DNA from: Tardiphaga sp. 709
Lineage (GTDB): Bacteria > Pseudomonadota > Alphaproteobacteria > Rhizobiales > Xanthobacteraceae
DNA length: 64,000 nucleotides
Direction: 5' to 3'
Assembly: GCF_032401055.1 (NCBI RefSeq)
Contig: NZ_CP135529.1
Coordinates: 4,338,501-4,402,500, forward strand
This document shows, piece by piece, positions 53,052 through 62,190 of the stretch. The notes beneath the pieces were generated by a model. It saw nothing but the letters and a program-made list of their open reading frames with translations, did no database searches and was not told the DNA's origin. Positions within the stretch are counted from its first letter, which is position 1. Every line of letters starts with the position of its first letter. The translations under genes were made by a program, and so were the position numbers.

Positions 53052-55325
53052 CTATCTCCCGAACAACCGCTCCGTCAGCCAGCCATCGAGCCCGCTCGAC
53101 GCTTCCGGCCGAACGTTTTGCTGCGGCTGTTGGCGCGCGGCGGGGTAGTTGGTTTGCGTCGGCGCCGGCGGCTGCGGGCGATAGCCATTATAGACGGGGG
53201 CGCTTGGCACATAGCCGCGTTCCGGTGGCGCTGATGGCGACGGTGCGCTCGATCCGGGCAGTAGGCTCGACAGGGCCTGGCCGATCGGATTGGTGCTGAA
53301 CGAATTCAACGGCGCGAGGCCCGGCACGGGCTGCGGCTGCAGGCCCTGATGCGCCGTCTTCATGAAGCGCGACCAGATCTCCACGGGCAATCCGCCGCCG
53401 GTGGCCTTCTTGGTCGGCGAGTTGTCGTCATTGCCGAGCCAGACGCCGGTGACGAGCTGCGAGGTGTAGCCGATGAACCAGGCGTCGCGGAAATCCTGGC
53501 TGGTGCCGGTCTTGCCGGCCGCGTACCAGCCGGGCAGTTCGGCCTTCTTGGCGCTACCGGACAGAATGGTCTGCTGCATCATCGTGTTCATGGCAGCCAC
53601 GGCGCGGGCGTCGATCACCTGGCTCGCCGTCTCCGCCGGCCGCGTATACAGCGTCTTCTTGCCTTCCACCGTGCGGATGCGGTTCACCACATGGGGCGAC
53701 ACAGCGAGGCCGCCATTGGCAAAGGGCGCATAGGCGCCGACCAGTTCGGTCATCGACACTTCGGAGGTGCCGAGCGCGATCGAGGCATTGGCTTCCAGCT
53801 TCGAGGCGATGCCCATCCGATGCGCGGTGCGCACGACATTCTGCGGGCCGACCTCGAGGCCGAGCCGCACGGCCACCGTGTTCAGCGACATCGACAGCGC
53901 CTGGGTCAGCGTCACCGAGCCGAAATATTCGTGGGTGTAGTTCTCGGGCTTCCAGCCCTTGATGTCGATCGGCGCGTCCTGGCGGATCGTCTCCGGCGTC
54001 AGCCCCGCCTCGATGGCGGTGAGATAGACGAACGGCTTGAAGCTCGATCCCGGCTGGCGCTTCGCGGTCACCGCGCGGTTGAACTGGCTCTCCGAGTAGT
54101 TCCGCCCGCCGACCATGGCGCGGACCGAACCGTCCGGCGTCATCGCCACCAGCGCGCCCTGCGTCACGTTGAACTTCACGCTCTTGGCGGCCAGCTCGTC
54201 GATGATGGCGGCTTCGGCCACGCTCTGCAGCTTGGGATCGATGGTGGTCTCGACAATGATGCTCTCGTCGACCTGGCCGACCAGATCGTCCAGCACTTCG
54301 CCGATCCAGTCGGCGACATAATTCACCGTGCCGGCGCCGACCGGCTTGACGTTGTATTGCGGCACGCCGGCCGCGCCCTTGGCCTGCGCTGCGGTGATGA
54401 ATTCGGCGTCCTGCATCGCCGCCAGCACCACCTTGGCGCGCGCCTCGGCGCCTTCCGGATTGCGGTTCGGCGCCAGCCGCGACGGCGACTTTACGAGCCC
54501 CGCCAGCATCGCCGCTTCCGCGACGGTGACGTTCTTCGCCGGCTTGCCGAAATATTTCTGCGCCGCGGCTTCGACGCCGTAAGCGCCGGAGCCGAAATAG
54601 ACGCGGTTGAGATAGAGTTCCAGGATCTCGGCCTTGCTGTGCTTGCGCTCCAGCCAGAACGCCAGCTCCACTTCCTGCAGCTTGCGCGCCATGGTGCGCT
54701 CCTGCGTCAGGAACAGGTTCTTGGCGAGCTGCTGCGTTAGCGTCGAGCCGCCCTGCGACACGCCGCGATGCATCAGGTTGGTCGCCGCTGCGCGCGCGAT
54801 GCCGATCGGATCGATGCCGTAATGCGAATAGAACCGCCGGTCTTCAATGGCGATGAAGGCCTTCGGCAGATAGGGCGGCAGATCCTTCAGCGACACATTG
54901 GCGCCGGCCTGTTCGCCGCGCGTTGCCAGCACCGTGCCGTCCATGCCGACGATCTGGATCGTCGGCGGGCGCTTGGGAATTTCCAGCGACTGGATCGGCG
55001 GCAGATGCGCGCCGACATAGATCACGACGCCGACAATAGCGATCGCCGCCCACAGGCCCAGCACCGCGCCCCAGTAGAACAGCCGCTTGATGCCCTTGCC
55101 GAAACCGCCCGAGCTGCGCGCCTTGCTGGATGTTCGGGATTTGCGCGGCTTGTCGCCGCCGCCATTATTGGACTCACGCTTCGGCGCCTGCTTGGGCGTT
55201 TTCTTCGGCCGATCATCGCCGCCGCCGGGCACGCGATCATCCGCCGTGAGGCGCAGATCGGACAGCGCCGCGCCGAGCCCGAAGGTCGGCTCCTTGCGCC
55301 CGCTCTTTTTCTTGCCCCACGCCAT
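53052..55325 (-). CDS. mrcA: Penicillin-binding protein 1A (transglycosylase/transpeptidase)
   Basis: A 757-residue class A PBP that polymerises and cross-links peptidoglycan. A lysine-rich cytoplasmic N-terminus precedes one membrane helix (YWGAVLGLWAAIAIVGVVIY). The GT51 domain contains AIEDRRFYSHYGIDPIGIAR (catalytic Glu) and QGGSTLTQQLAKNLFLT. The transpeptidase has the serine in GSSFKPFVYL, SLNT and AGKTGTSQD. A proline/glutamine-rich C-terminal tail follows. I chose ATG 55325 (MAWGKKKSGRK); an in-frame start lies six codons upstream. Confidence 0.94.
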   Translation of the reverse strand: MAWGKKKSGRKEPTFGLGAALSDLRLTADDRVPGGGDDRPKKTPKQAPKRESNNGGGDKPRKSRTSSKARSSGGFGKGIKRLFYWGAVLGLWAAIAIVGVVIYVGAHLPPIQSLEIPKRPPTIQIVGMDGTVLATRGEQAGANVSLKDLPPYLPKAFIAIEDRRFYSHYGIDPIGIARAAATNLMHRGVSQGGSTLTQQLAKNLFLTQERTMARKLQEVELAFWLERKHSKAEILELYLNRVYFGSGAYGVEAAAQKYFGKPAKNVTVAEAAMLAGLVKSPSRLAPNRNPEGAEARAKVVLAAMQDAEFITAAQAKGAAGVPQYNVKPVGAGTVNYVADWIGEVLDDLVGQVDESIIVETTIDPKLQSVAEAAIIDELAAKSVKFNVTQGALVAMTPDGSVRAMVGGRNYSESQFNRAVTAKRQPGSSFKPFVYLTAIEAGLTPETIRQDAPIDIKGWKPENYTHEYFGSVTLTQALSMSLNTVAVRLGLEVGPQNVVRTAHRMGIASKLEANASIALGTSEVSMTELVGAYAPFANGGLAVSPHVVNRIRTVEGKKTLYTRPAETASQVIDARAVAAMNTMMQQTILSGSAKKAELPGWYAAGKTGTSQDFRDAWFIGYTSQLVTGVWLGNDDNSPTKKATGGGLPVEIWSRFMKTAHQGLQPQPVPGLAPLNSFSTNPIGQALSSLLPGSSAPSPSAPPERGYVPSAPVYNGYRPQPPAPTQTNYPAARQQPQQNVRPEASSGLDGWLTERLFGR

Positions 55326-55489
55326 ACGCAAACACCACGCCACCCGATACCGCGAGCCTAGCCTCCGCGGTTTAAGGGGCGGTTACGCAGAAGTTAACGT
55401 AAGGGAAACAAGGTTCCATGGTTGGGGGCACTGATGCCGTGATGCGCACTGTTGCCGTGCGGAATGCTGCACACGGTGGCTTCCGCAAA
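55326..55489. other. Region upstream of mrcA
   Basis: Between the mrcA start and the inverted-repeat element. It presumably holds the mrcA promoter, read leftward. No gene or motif was recognised. Confidence 0.4.
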
Positions 55490-55667
55490 CTCTGCTGTCA
55501 TCCCCGCCTAGCGTGCCAAAGGCGCGCGCGGGGCGGGGACCCATAACCTCCGAGTTTGTGGTGCGCGATGAAGGCTGCGACGTTCTCGCCCTGACTATCT
55601 CTGCACGTGTCTATGGATCCCCGCCCCGCGTGCGCCTTCGGCGCACTAGGCGGGGATGACAGCTGAG
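55490..55667. repeat. 178-bp inverted-repeat element (MITE/REP-like)
   Basis: Two arms of about 50-55 bases, 55490-55545 and 55612-55667, are reverse complements with a handful of mismatches. The core reads TGTCATCCCCGCCTAG on the left and CTAGGCGGGGATGACA-type on the right. A 66-base, less symmetric centre lies between. It is non-coding. The design matches the non-autonomous palindromic elements common between genes in Bradyrhizobium relatives. No transposase or target duplication is seen. Confidence 0.8.
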
Positions 55668-55739
55668 TATTGTGTGGCCGCACTACGCAACACACGCGCT
55701 GTGCTTCGCACTCTCGCTCACCGCTTCACTTGTCAAACA

Positions 55740-56216
55740 GCCACGCCATTCCCTGGAAAAATCTCACCGCCCACGCGCCGTCCGTATCGCGCCTCAGCGC
55801 AAAGCGGGTGGACCGGTTTTCCCCCTCGTGAATGAGGGGGATGACGCGCCGAAAGGCGCAACTTGGTCGTTCTCGCGTTTCGCTCCGGCCTTGCGAAGGC
55901 CCTTGCGATCCGCGCATCGCCTTTCGGCGCGCCATCGCGGTTTTTCTGTTCGAGGGACCGCGCTTCCGGGTACTGGGCAGGACTAATAAGTCCTCTGTTC
56001 CGGACAGGCTTTCGCCTGCCTTCACCCGCACCGCGTCCAGCCGTTTCCGGCAGAGCCCCGTAGTGGGCCCGGACGGTGACCCCCGACCTCCCGAGTCCGT
56101 GCTTGCGAGGCACGTCCGCAGGCGCCGCATCCAAACTCCACTTCGAAAGCGCCCTCGAGAAGCGCCCCTCGTGAGTAGGACGGAAAGGAATATAGTCAGA
56201 ATAAACTAATTGTCAA
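55740..56216 (-). ncRNA. Hairpin-rich RNA candidate downstream of a strong promoter (unclassified)
   Basis: A consensus-like promoter (below) fires leftward from about 56180. Behind it, in a stretch with only shadow ORFs, are perfect hairpins: CAGGC-GAAA-GCCTG (56005-56018, GNRA loop), GGACT-TATT-AGTCC (55980-55993), GGCCTT-CGC-AAGGCC (55887-55901), GCGCC-TTTC-GGCGC (55846-55859) and CCCCCTC-N6-GAGGGGG (55821-55840), all as read on the minus strand. Group II intron, RNase P, tmRNA and SRP signatures are absent. It could be an RNA gene, an element remnant or a cluster of terminators. The ends are approximate. Confidence 0.4.
56189..56216 (-). promoter_or_regulatory. Near-consensus sigma-70 promoter, reading leftward
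   Basis: On the minus strand TTGACA (56211-56216) is followed by 16 bases and TATATT (56189-56194). A 6/6 -35 with a 5/6 -10 is uncommon in this GC-rich genome and implies strong, unregulated transcription of the region to the left. The same AT-rich block precedes the GIY-YIG gene on the other strand. Confidence 0.6.
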
Positions 56217-56276
56217 CCCCAGCGTGTATGTGCTCGGCTATGGAGCAAGCTTGGTGATGAGGAAATTGAGCACACA

Positions 56277-57282
56277 ATGGGAAATCTAGCCGGACGAACG
56301 ATAAAGCTCTTCTTGGTTGACGGCGTCCCCGACGGGATTCGGACTGCGGAAATCATGAGTTGGACCGGTCATGTATTATTCGCACCACGGTCCAGTATCG
56401 CGACCCTTCTAGCTCGCCCTGAAGCAAAGAGAACAGGTGCATATCTCCTAATAGGGCCTGATCCGAAAGATACAGATCATGGTGTACGTCGGCGAGGGAG
56501 ATAACGTCGGAATTCGTATCTCTAGCCATAACAAGGATGACGATAAGGATTTCTGGGAACATGCATGCGTCATCACTAGCAAAGATCTCAATTTGACCAA
56601 GGCTCACGCGCGTTATCTTGAAAGCGAAATCATTCGAATCGTAAAACATGAAGGGCGCGCCACACTCGCGAACAAGAGCGAACCCGAGTTTGACCGTCTG
56701 CCAGAATCTGACCTCGCCGATATGGACGATTTTGTAGCTCGCCTCCAAGTTTTGCTACCCGTACTTGGAGCAGAATTTCTTCGCCCAACGCCCGACGTCT
56801 CGAAGCGAGTGGAATTTCAGTTCCTTCAGTGGCTGTCGGAGAAAAGGAGAAGGGCTCCAATCCTTCTGGAGATGGTGTTTCAGAATCTCTCAAACGAATC
56901 GCGGCCAGAGTTTCGAATGAATGCAGGCGGCCTTCAGGCAGAGGCAGTCGAAATCGATGGGCAAATGATTATTCTGTCGGGATCTCAAGCGCGCGCCCAA
57001 GAAGCGCCGTCGCTCGCTTCGAATGTTCGTGCGTATAGGGATCAATTGCTAAAAACGGGAAAATTAGTAAAGGACGAAAAAACTGGTGTTCTACATTTCG
57101 CTGAGGATGTTGCCTTCACTTCCCCCAGCGCAGCAGCGCAAGCTGTTATGGGAACAAGTAGGAACGGCAGAACCGATTGGATTAACGTTTCGACGAACGA
57201 GACCTATGCGAATTGGCAAGAACGTATGATCTCGAAATTTTATTCGACCGTGAATCTGTTTGACGATGGCGAGGCAACGTAA
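56277..57282 (+). pseudogene. GIY-YIG nuclease with DUF4357 domain, frameshifted in the catalytic motif
   Basis: The N-terminal part (MGNLAGRTIKLFLVDGVPDG ... KRTGAYLLIGPD) holds the first half of the GIY-YIG fold (here G-A-Y). The second part (MVYVGEGDNVGIRISSH) holds the Y-V-G and the R/H residues; it is one base out of frame, an extra C at 56478. The C-terminus has the DUF4357 stretch ASNVRAYRDQLLKTGKLVKD, ending WINVSTNETYANW. Base composition is more AT-rich than the neighbours, suggesting acquisition. Relatives are probably mobile or defence-linked nucleases; the split is a lesion or sequencing error. Confidence 0.82.
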
Positions 57283-57470
57283 TTTAGATACATCCAATCT
57301 GGAATGACTTATATTTGGTGACACCAATCACATTGTCAGAAGCGTCTATAGAAGGCGGGCTGCTTCTTCTCCCTCCCTCAAGCGGCGAAGCCGCGCAGTG
57401 GGGAGGGTGGCGCGGTGCGAGCACTTGCGAGCAACGTGACGGGTGGGGTGGTGCAGCAAGTGAGGACAGC
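57283..57470. repeat. GC-rich palindromic stretch before the DUF559 gene
   Basis: Contains CTCCCTCAAGCGGCGAAG and CGCAGTGGGGAGGGTGGC (57370-57413), related to the reverse complement of sequence after the gene (57831-57860: GGCCACCCTCCCCACGC). Similar CCTCCCC/GGGGAGG blocks bracket the DUF559 gene. They resemble dispersed intergenic repeats and suggest the gene was moved or copied as a unit. Confidence 0.5.
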
Positions 57471-57821
57471 GTGGCAAACGCATTCGCGCGGTCGCTTCGC
57501 AAGAGCCTGACGCCGCAGGAGGCGAAGCTGTGGGTGAAGCTACGTGAACTCAAGCCGCTCGGCTTTCACTTTCGCCGGCAGGCGCCGATCCGGCACATCA
57601 TCGTGGACTTCGTCTCGTTTCGCGATCTGCTGGTGATCGAGGTCGATGGCGGGCAGCATAATTTTGATGAAGCTACGCGCAAGGATGAAGCGCGGGATAC
57701 GTTTCTGCGCGGCGAGGGATTTCGCGTATTGCGGTTCTGGAATTTCGAGGTGGATCGGAATCTAGATGGTGTGATGGAGACGGTGGTGACCGCATTGGGC
57801 ACCCCCACCCGACCGGCCTGA
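57471..57821 (+). CDS. DUF559 (Vsr-like) endonuclease-family protein
   Basis: The product of about 116 residues begins ANAFARSLRKSLTPQEAKLW after GTG 57471. The PD-(D/E)xK-type core is visible in IIVDFVSF and LVIEVDGGQHNFDE (D, then E-x-D), and FLRGEGFRVLRFWNFEVDRN is the C-terminal family signature. Its substrate is unknown; relatives are linked to mobile or mismatch-repair contexts. An upstream in-frame ATG (57315) lies in repeat sequence and looks spurious; the GTG follows GAGGACA. The genes on both sides also belong to the accessory segment. Confidence 0.85.
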   Translation: MANAFARSLRKSLTPQEAKLWVKLRELKPLGFHFRRQAPIRHIIVDFVSFRDLLVIEVDGGQHNFDEATRKDEARDTFLRGEGFRVLRFWNFEVDRNLDGVMETVVTALGTPTRPA

Positions 57822-57985
57822 CGGCCGGCCACCCTCCCCACGCAAGGGCGGGGGAGGGAAAGCAATCGCTGCATACGCCCCACATCATCGCCGCATTGAT
57901 CACACCAAACCACCACACCCACTCCAGACCTTCCGCACACTTCACCGCTAATGCTGCGCTCCTTCCCAACCGGAAAGGACCAACC

Positions 57986-58348
57986 ATGCGCATCATCACA
58001 GCGACGGCCATCGCGGCCATTCTCTCGCTCGGCACGCCGGGTTTCGTGCTCGCACAGGGAGCTGCGACCCCAGCTGAAAATGCACCGGCCAAATCCGGCG
58101 AGCGGACCAGCGCCAAGATCTCCAGCATCCAGGTGGTGGATGTGAAGCAATTGCCGGATGCGGTGAAGAAGCAGGTCGAGGAGGTGGTGTCGAAATCCAG
58201 CGAGGAGGATCTGAAGGCGCTGCGCGCCTCGATCGACGCCTCGCCGGCGGCCGCCAATGCGCTCAAGGAAAAGGGCATGAGTTCGGCGCAGGTGGTGGCG
58301 ATCAATATCGCCGATGGCGTGCTGACGATGTTTGCGAAGACGGCTTAA
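57986..58348 (+). CDS. Small secreted protein, unknown function
   Basis: A 120-residue protein with a signal peptide (RIITATAIAAILSLGTPGFV, cleavage near LAQG) and a mature helical region (DAVKKQVEEVVSKSSEEDLK, PAAANALKEKGMSSAQVVAI). I do not recognise a family. GAAAGGA lies just before ATG 57986. It is probably periplasmic. It stands between the DUF559 gene and an intergenic repeat. Confidence 0.65.
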   Translation: MRIITATAIAAILSLGTPGFVLAQGAATPAENAPAKSGERTSAKISSIQVVDVKQLPDAVKKQVEEVVSKSSEEDLKALRASIDASPAAANALKEKGMSSAQVVAINIADGVLTMFAKTA

Positions 58349-58356
58349 TCACGACC

Positions 58357-58486
58357 AGGCTCTCGTCATGGCCGGGCTTGTTCCGGCCATCCACGCCTTC
58401 CTTCGTTGTCACTTCAAGCAAGACGTGGATGCCCGGGACATCTGGCGAAGCCGCGCTTCGCGCTTTGCCCGGGCATGACGGAGTTT
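58357..58486. repeat. Dispersed palindromic repeat (GGCCGGGCTTG type), two inverted halves
   Basis: The first half reads CATGGCCGGGCTTGTTCCGG, followed by CCATCCACG; the second half contains CGTGGATGCCCGGGAC and CCCGGGCATGACG in the opposite sense. The first half also occurs, almost identically, at 3452-3487 in reverse orientation inside the DUF1036 coding frame. Such units are abundant in Bradyrhizobium-type genomes. No gene lies in 58349-58553. Confidence 0.75.
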
Positions 58487-58507
58487 TGGTTGCTGGCAAT
58501 TAAGTTC

Positions 58508-58541
58508 AAAGCCACGCGCAGGGATACCCGCGCGTGGCTTT
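58508..58541 (-). terminator. Terminator hairpin after the LivK-type gene
   Basis: AAAGCCACGCGC and GCGCGTGGCTTT form a perfect 12-bp stem with a 10-base loop, 12 bases past the stop of the binding-protein gene. The A/T ends of the stem give a short U-tract on the minus-strand transcript. Confidence 0.75.
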
Positions 58542-58553
58542 GTCGTTTGCAGC

Positions 58554-59807
58554 CTAGCCCGCCGAGTCATCCTCGATGATCGGGCCGAACAGTTCCCAGC
58601 GCTCGCCGTTGAAGCGCTGCATCTGCAGCTGCTTGTTGACGCGGTAGTCGGTGGGCGAGGTGGAGAGGCTCATGCCGGGCAGGCCGAGATCGGTCTTGAA
58701 GCCCGAAATGCTGCTGGCCTGCTTCATCACATTGGCGCGGGTGAGATCGTCGCCGCAGCGCTTCAGCACTTCCACCATGAGCTGGGCATTGCCGTAGCCA
58801 TAGGTGTTGAAGTTCGAGTTCTTGTCGCCGTCGGGATAATATTTGTCCATGAAGGCCATGTAGCGCTTCATGCCCTCGTCGTCCTTCCACTGCGGGTCCA
58901 GCGGGTCCTTGCCGTAATTGGTCGAGATGAGACCCTTGGAATTGTCGAGCCCCGCAGGCACCAGCACCGCGCCCACCGATGTCGCATTGATGTCGACGAT
59001 GTGGATCGGCTTCCAGCCGAGATCAGCCACCTTCTTGATCGCCTGCGCGGCGAATTTCGGCGTCGAGGCGTTGAACAGGAGGTCGGCGCCGGAGGACTTC
59101 AGCTTGACGATCTGCGAGTCGATGGTCGGGTCGGCGAGTTCATAGGACGCTTCCGAGACGATCATCGACGCGGCCTTGTCGCCGAGCCCGGCCTTCATGC
59201 CGGTGAGATAGTCGCGGCCGAGATCGTCGTTCTGCCAGAGGATGGCGATCTTGGCGGTCGGATGGTTCTTCAGGATGTATTTGGCGTAGATCCGGCCTTC
59301 GGTCTGGTAGTTGGGATTGTAGCCCATGGTCCAGGGGAAGTTCTTCGGATCGGTAAAGCGCGTGGCGCCGGTGGCGGCGAACAGCTGCGGCACCTGCTTC
59401 TGGTTCAGATATTTCTGGACGCCCGCATTGGACGGCGTGCCGATGATCTGGAAGGTCAGCAGCACCTCGTCGGACTCGACGAGCTTGCGCACCTGTTCCA
59501 CGGCCTTGGGCGGCGAATAGGCGTCGTCATACTGGATCAGGTTGATCTTGCGGCCGTTGACGCCGCCCTGGTCGTTGACCATTTTGAAATAAGCGAGCTG
59601 CGTCTTGGCGATCGACGAATAGGCCGAGGCGGGGCCCGAGAACGGCACGGTCTGGCCGATCTTGATCTCGGTATCGGTGGCGCCGGGATCGTATTTCTTC
59701 TGCGCGAGTGCCGATGTGGCCAGCAGTGATGTGGCTGTCAGCGCAATGGCCGCCATCCCGACAAATTTAGCCGTCGTGGCGAAGCGATGAAGAAGCGAAG
59801 TTCTCAT
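58554..59807 (-). CDS. ABC transporter substrate-binding protein (LivK/branched-chain amino acid type)
   Basis: A 417-residue periplasmic binding protein with a signal peptide of about 35 residues (AIALTATSLLATSALA). The family sequence starts at KKYDPGATDTEIKIGQTVPF and SGPASAYSSIA, then includes DQGGVNGRKINLIQYDDAYS and TYGYGNAQLMVEVLKRCG. It belongs to the Peripla_BP_6 group used for amino acids, amides or aromatic acids; the ligand is unknown. No permease or ATPase gene is adjacent. GGGAGG precedes ATG 59807. Confidence 0.92.
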   Translation of the reverse strand: MRTSLLHRFATTAKFVGMAAIALTATSLLATSALAQKKYDPGATDTEIKIGQTVPFSGPASAYSSIAKTQLAYFKMVNDQGGVNGRKINLIQYDDAYSPPKAVEQVRKLVESDEVLLTFQIIGTPSNAGVQKYLNQKQVPQLFAATGATRFTDPKNFPWTMGYNPNYQTEGRIYAKYILKNHPTAKIAILWQNDDLGRDYLTGMKAGLGDKAASMIVSEASYELADPTIDSQIVKLKSSGADLLFNASTPKFAAQAIKKVADLGWKPIHIVDINATSVGAVLVPAGLDNSKGLISTNYGKDPLDPQWKDDEGMKRYMAFMDKYYPDGDKNSNFNTYGYGNAQLMVEVLKRCGDDLTRANVMKQASSISGFKTDLGLPGMSLSTSPTDYRVNKQLQMQRFNGERWELFGPIIEDDSAG

Positions 59808-60195
59808 GTCGTTGCCTCCCTGATGATATGTCACTCGACAGTCGTTCCCGTGCGGGCGCCGTCGTTATCGGGGAGTGTGAGGCAAGGATTTCGCGTTGGC
59901 AAGGCGAGGAGATGGGCACTTTCCCTCACCTCTCCCCGCTCCCGGCGAAGCGAAGCTTCGCTAGGCGGGGAGAGGTCGCCGCGTCTTCGCGGCGGGTGAG
60001 GGGCGGAGCGCCGATGTTGATGCAAATTCGGTAGGCGTGGTTCGGACGATCAGTGCGATCCGAGGGCGAGGGTTTGCCGCGGCTGCGTGCCATGCCCCTC
60101 ATCCCACCCTTCTCCCCGCAGGCGGGGAGAAGGAGCAGCGCGGCGCTCCCGGCGGCTAACTCCATTTGCCAATGCTGTGTAGACAACGCCGCCCC
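59808..60195. repeat. Repeat-rich intergenic region with two hairpins
   Basis: CCTCTCCCCGC (59929-59939) pairs with GCGGGGAGAGG (59965-59975), and CTTCTCCCCGC (60109-60119) with GCGGGGAGAAG (60122-60132). Both belong to one repeat family, and a CGCGTCTTCGCGG hairpin lies between them. No gene is convincing here. The region separates the binding protein from the receptor gene and may act as terminators for the latter. Confidence 0.65.
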
Positions 60196-62190
60196 TCACG
60201 CACTCCGCACCGACGCCAGGAAGCTCGCCACATCCGCTTTCAGCCGGGCGCTGTCGCCGGACAGCGAGCGGGCGGCCGAGAACACATGGGACGAGGCCAG
60301 ACCCGTGTCGCTGGCGCCGCGTTTGACGTCCGCGATATTGGCGCTGACATCGGAGGTGCCCTGCGCGGCGCGCTGCACATTGCGGGCGATCTCCGCCGTG
60401 GCGGCGCCCTGTTGCTCCACCGCTGCGGCAATGGTCGAGGCGATCTCGGACATCCTCCCGATGGTGCTGCCGATGCCCTTGATGGCCGCCACCGAGTTCT
60501 TCGTCGCATGCTGAATGCCTGACACCTGCTGGCCGATCTCGCCGGTGGCGCTCGCGGTCTGTTCGGCCAGTGCCTTGACCTCGGCGGCGACCACTGAGAA
60601 GCCGCGGCCGGCACTGCCGGCGCGCGCCGCCTCGATGGTGGCGTTGAGCGCCAGCAGGTTGGTCTGCCGCGCAATGGCGCTGATGAGCTGGACCACCTCG
60701 CCGATCTTGTCGGCCGCGCTCAGCAAGTCGCCGATCTGGCGGTTGGTCGTCTCGGCCTGTGCGACAGCCTCGCCGGCAATCGCAGCGGAGGCCTGTACCT
60801 GACGGCCGATCTCGTTGACCGATGACGACATCTGCTCAGTGGCGGAGGCCACCGACTGCACATTGGCGGAGGCTTCATCGGACGCTGCCGCGACCACCTC
60901 GGTCAGTTGCTGCGAGCGCGCTGCGGTCGAGGTCAGCGTGCCCGCCGCGGTCTCCAGCTCGGCCGAGGCCGACGACACCGTCTCGACGATGCGGCCGACG
61001 GCGCTTTCGAAGTCGCCGGCGAGCCGGTTCATGTCGGCCTTGCGCGCTTCAGCGGCGCGGTGCTCCTCGCGCAGCTTGGCGTCGAGCTCATCCGCCGCCT
61101 TCTGCTGCGCGCGCAGCTTGAAGGTCTCGACCGCCTGCGCCATGTCGCCGATCTCGTCGGCGCGGCCGAGGCCGGGCAGCACCACAGCAAAATCGCCCGA
61201 GGCCAGCGTCTGCATCGCCTGCGTCATATCCGCGATCGCGCGCGCGATGCGCTGGCCGAAATAGACGGCGGCGAGGCCGATCAGGATCGTCGCCAGCGCG
61301 ATGGTCCAGGTCAGGATCTGGCGCGTTTGTGCGGCACGCACTTCGGCGGCGTTGTATTCGGCCTGGGCCGCGGCTACGAGGCCATCCAGCGCCGGCCGGT
61401 TGCGCTGAAACACCATCGCGAAGTCGGCGACTTCGTCATTCAACGTGGTCTGCGTCACCGAATAGGCGAGGAAACTTTCGCCATAGGCCTTGATCAGCGC
61501 GGCAAGCTCATCGCGCACTGCGTCGGGCAGTTCCGTCGCCTTCAGCGCGTCGGCAAATTCGTCGCGCCTTTTGTCGAACTGGTCGCCATATTTTTCCTCG
61601 CCGCGCAGCATGAAGTCCTTCTCATGCCGCCGCATCATCAGCATCAGATTGGCCAGGCGGATCTGGTCGAACTGCGCCAGCCGCGTTTCGACGTCGTGAA
61701 CCGCAGCGCGCAGCCGGCCCTGCAGGCCCAGCGTCTCGTTGAGCCCCAGCGATTTCTGGATCGAGGCGATGTTGTTGAAGCGGGTCTGATAGACATTGAG
61801 ACCCGCGCGTAGGGCCGAGCCCTGTTTCAGCGCATCGCCCTCGGGGCGCTTGTCGACGATGGTGTCTATCGCCGACAGATTCGCCAGTGCTGTGGTGATG
61901 ATCTCGCCATGGACAGCGATCAGCTTCTCATCATGCTTGCGCAGAAATTCATTGGCGACCTGTCCGGCTTCCAGATAGTTCGCCGACAGACCCACGACAT
62001 GCTGGCGCAGCTTGACGGCTTCATCCGACTGGCGCTGCGCGTCTGCCTCATAGGCGAGGCCGATGAGGCAGATCGTGCCGGTGAGCACGACAGCCATGAT
62101 GCCGATCAATGCGATCTGGATACGCAGGCCAAATCTGATGCGCGGAAAATAGCCTGGGATCGCTGGAGCGCGCAGAGAGAATTTGAACAA
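60196..62190 (-). CDS. Methyl-accepting chemotaxis protein
   Basis: About 664 residues: membrane helix [20 protein letters not shown], a periplasmic four-helix-type ligand domain of some 250 residues, second helix [24 protein letters not shown], then a long signalling hairpin. The hairpin tip reads [20 protein letters not shown] followed by [19 protein letters not shown], the canonical kinase-contact region. No CheR-tethering C-terminal pentapeptide is obvious. It probably senses a small periplasmic ligand. I chose TTG 62190 after GAGGA; a GTG-initiated extension to 62235 is possible. Confidence 0.93.
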   Translation of the reverse strand: MFKFSLRAPAIPGYFPRIRFGLRIQIALIGIMAVVLTGTICLIGLAYEADAQRQSDEAVKLRQHVVGLSANYLEAGQVANEFLRKHDEKLIAVHGEIITTALANLSAIDTIVDKRPEGDALKQGSALRAGLNVYQTRFNNIASIQKSLGLNETLGLQGRLRAAVHDVETRLAQFDQIRLANLMLMMRRHEKDFMLRGEEKYGDQFDKRRDEFADALKATELPDAVRDELAALIKAYGESFLAYSVTQTTLNDEVADFAMVFQRNRPALDGLVAAAQAEYNAAEVRAAQTRQILTWTIALATILIGLAAVYFGQRIARAIADMTQAMQTLASGDFAVVLPGLGRADEIGDMAQAVETFKLRAQQKAADELDAKLREEHRAAEARKADMNRLAGDFESAVGRIVETVSSASAELETAAGTLTSTAARSQQLTEVVAAASDEASANVQSVASATEQMSSSVNEIGRQVQASAAIAGEAVAQAETTNRQIGDLLSAADKIGEVVQLISAIARQTNLLALNATIEAARAGSAGRGFSVVAAEVKALAEQTASATGEIGQQVSGIQHATKNSVAAIKGIGSTIGRMSEIASTIAAAVEQQGAATAEIARNVQRAAQGTSDVSANIADVKRGASDTGLASSHVFSAARSLSGDSARLKADVASFLASVRSA

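Noticed and set aside
53349-54740. Long plus-strand open frame (463 codons)
   Set aside because: Opposite to mrcA, with no family sequence; a shadow.
55726-56134. Overlapping 133-134-codon frames on the minus strand
   Set aside because: Two frames of equal length in hairpin-rich sequence, basic composition, no ribosome-binding site. Better explained as non-coding RNA or repeat.
55740-56216. Group II intron, RNase P RNA or tmRNA
   Set aside because: No domain V pattern, no GAGGAAAGTCC-type RNase P core and no tmRNA acceptor or tag frame were found by eye.
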